Source of the DNA: an uncultured Bacilli bacterium
Lineage (GTDB): Bacteria; Bacillota_I; Bacilli_A; RF39; UBA660
Assembly (NCBI GenBank): GCA_934086935.1
Contig: CAKOIQ010000016.1
Coordinates: 1 to 22,031, forward strand
Direction: 5' to 3'
DNA length: 22,031 nucleotides
Made by a program: the position numbers and the translations under genes
Shown here: positions 21,076 through 22,031 of the stretch, one piece after another
Numbering within the stretch: position 1 is the stretch's first letter
Layout of the letters: each line of letters begins with the position of its first letter
Notes under the pieces: model-generated
Databases searched by the model: none
Seen by the model: only the letters and a program-made list of their open reading frames with translations
What the model was told of the DNA's origin: nothing

Positions 21076-21932
21076 AAAAATTAAAATTAATTATATTACT
21101 AGGAGTAATCCTAACAACCCTAACTGGATGCATAAAAAAAGATAATTATGATGACATAACTATCTATACCACAGTATATCCTATTGAATATATTACTAAT
21201 TACTTATATGGTAATCATTCTAAAATATATAGTATCTACCCTAATGGAGCAGATATTAATAATTACACTATAACTAACAAGAAATTAAATGACTTTTCTA
21301 AAGGAGATATGTTTATTTACAATGGTTTAGTAAGTGAAAAAGATGTTGCTGCTAATCTAATAAATAAAAATGCTAAAATGGATATAATAGATGTATCTAG
21401 AGGTTTAGAAATCAAGAATAATGTTACTGAACTTTGGTTAAGTCCTTCTAATTTCTTAATGATGACTTCTAATGTTAAAAACAGCTTAAAAGATTATATA
21501 ACTAATTCTACTTTAAGTGATAGCATCGATCAAAAATATGAAGATTTAAAATTAACTATGTCTGAATTAGATGCTGAACTTAAAATAGTTGCTGAAAGTA
21601 CTTCTAATAAAAGAATTATAACTGCTGACAATGCTTTTAAATTTTTAGAAAAATATGGTTTTGAAGTTATTTCTATCTCTTCTAGTGACGAAAATTCTAA
21701 TACAAACATTTCTAAAGCTAAAAATTATTTTAGTACTAAAACTAATAGCTATTTATTTAAATTATCTGATACTGAAGAAAATGATACTATTAAAAATTTA
21801 GTATCTTCTGGAGCTAAAATTGTTAATGTTCCTAATATGTATACTTTAACGGAAGAACAAAGAAAAAATAATATTGATTATATTTCTTTAATTAAAAACT
21901 TTATTGAATCAATCAAATCAGAAGTTTACTAA
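21072..21932 (+). CDS. Lipoprotein of the metal ABC transporter substrate-binding (ZnuA/SBP_bac_9) family without the usual His ligands
   Basis: This 286-residue protein has a lipoprotein signal (LIILLGVILTTLTGC, Cys20). It has the fold marks of zinc/manganese-binding proteins: ITIYTTVYPIEYITNYLYG near the start, PNGADINNYTITNKKLNDF at about 57-75, LWLSPSNFLMM at about 121-131, a helical linker at about 150-175, and ITADNAFKFLEKYGFEVISI at about 183-202. The three histidines that bind metal in ZnuA/PsaA (in DPH, PHxW and SHxAF) are Asn63, Glu120 and Asp186 here. Metal binding is thus doubtful or altered. No permease or ATPase gene is next to it in the window. It overlaps yidD by four bases. 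It may be a sensor, a binding protein for another ligand or a solitary paralogue. Confidence 0.75.
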   Translation: MKKLKLIILLGVILTTLTGCIKKDNYDDITIYTTVYPIEYITNYLYGNHSKIYSIYPNGADINNYTITNKKLNDFSKGDMFIYNGLVSEKDVAANLINKNAKMDIIDVSRGLEIKNNVTELWLSPSNFLMMTSNVKNSLKDYITNSTLSDSIDQKYEDLKLTMSELDAELKIVAESTSNKRIITADNAFKFLEKYGFEVISISSSDENSNTNISKAKNYFSTKTNSYLFKLSDTEENDTIKNLVSSGAKIVNVPNMYTLTEEQRKNNIDYISLIKNFIESIKSEVY

Positions 21933-21938
21933 ATTTAA

Positions 21939-21967
21939 TTGACAAGCAAGAAGTTTTATAGTAAAAT
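21939..21967 (+). promoter_or_regulatory. Promoter of tRNA-Ser
   Basis: TTGACA (21939-21944) and TAAAAT (21962-21967) have a 17-base spacer. The tRNA begins 14 bases downstream of the -10 box. Confidence 0.8.
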
Positions 21968-21981
21968 TTTCTTGTTGGCAC

Positions 21982-22031
21982 GGAGTAGTACTCAAGTGGT
22001 TGAAGAGGCGCCCCTGCTAAGGGTGTAGGTC
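21982..22031 (+). tRNA. tRNA-Ser (anticodon GCU), 5' part only
   Basis: The acceptor start is GGAGTAG, then TA, the D arm CTCAAGTGGTTGAAGAGG, and the anticodon stem-loop CCCCTGCTAAGGG with anticodon GCT. This closely matches the B. subtilis tRNA-Ser for AGC/AGU as I recall it. The window ends in the variable-arm region, so the 3' half is not seen. Confidence 0.92.

Overview
This is a low-GC, AT-rich chromosomal window from a spore-forming Firmicute of the Bacilli/Erysipelotrichia-like kind. The evidence is spoIVA, spoVIF and spoIIP, the ybxB-rpoB and rnc-smc gene pairs, a serine T-box, and TGA read as a stop (yidD and the next gene overlap as ATGA). Mucosal or gut bacteria with BspA-type surface proteins are a plausible source, but the species cannot be fixed from the sequence. 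Almost every gene lies on the minus strand. Only yidD, the lipoprotein gene after it and the final tRNA-Ser are on the plus strand.

Layout. 1-3914: rpoB (C-terminus beyond the window edge) with ybxB upstream. 3966-7178: a large secreted protein with a TasA/camelysin-like N-terminus, a lectin-like middle domain and 17 BspA-type (DUF285) repeats. 7276-10457: hup (HU), spoIVA, a membrane protein of unknown function, spoVIF, and a 45-codon ORF with its own terminator. 10455-12043: serS behind a T-box leader. 12033-13753: a decayed TasA-like gene, tRNA-Arg(UCU), a chimeric membrane protein, and a SipW-type signal peptidase. 13872-16132: a sugar-transfer-type ATP-grasp enzyme, a small membrane protein and spoIIP. 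16255-17054: a second, frameshifted TasA/BspA gene. 17144-20724: smc and rnc. 20857-22031: yidD, a metal-binding-type lipoprotein without its usual histidine ligands, and the 5' part of tRNA-Ser(GCU).

How the genes fit together. Core genes (transcription, translation, chromosome structure, sporulation) are interleaved with an accessory cell-surface system. The system consists of a SipW-type Ser/His signal peptidase, a DUF5305-like membrane protein and three relatives carrying SipW-type SYAF(F/Y) signal peptides. Only the 1070-residue protein is intact. The other two are internally deleted or frameshifted, and the DUF5305-like gene is fused to the tail of a lectin-like domain. The surface system may therefore be degrading, or it may keep donor fragments for recombination.

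The most notable core-gene observation is that RpoB carries non-canonical residues at three rifamycin-pocket positions (E. coli 146, 513 and 526), which predicts natural rifamycin resistance.
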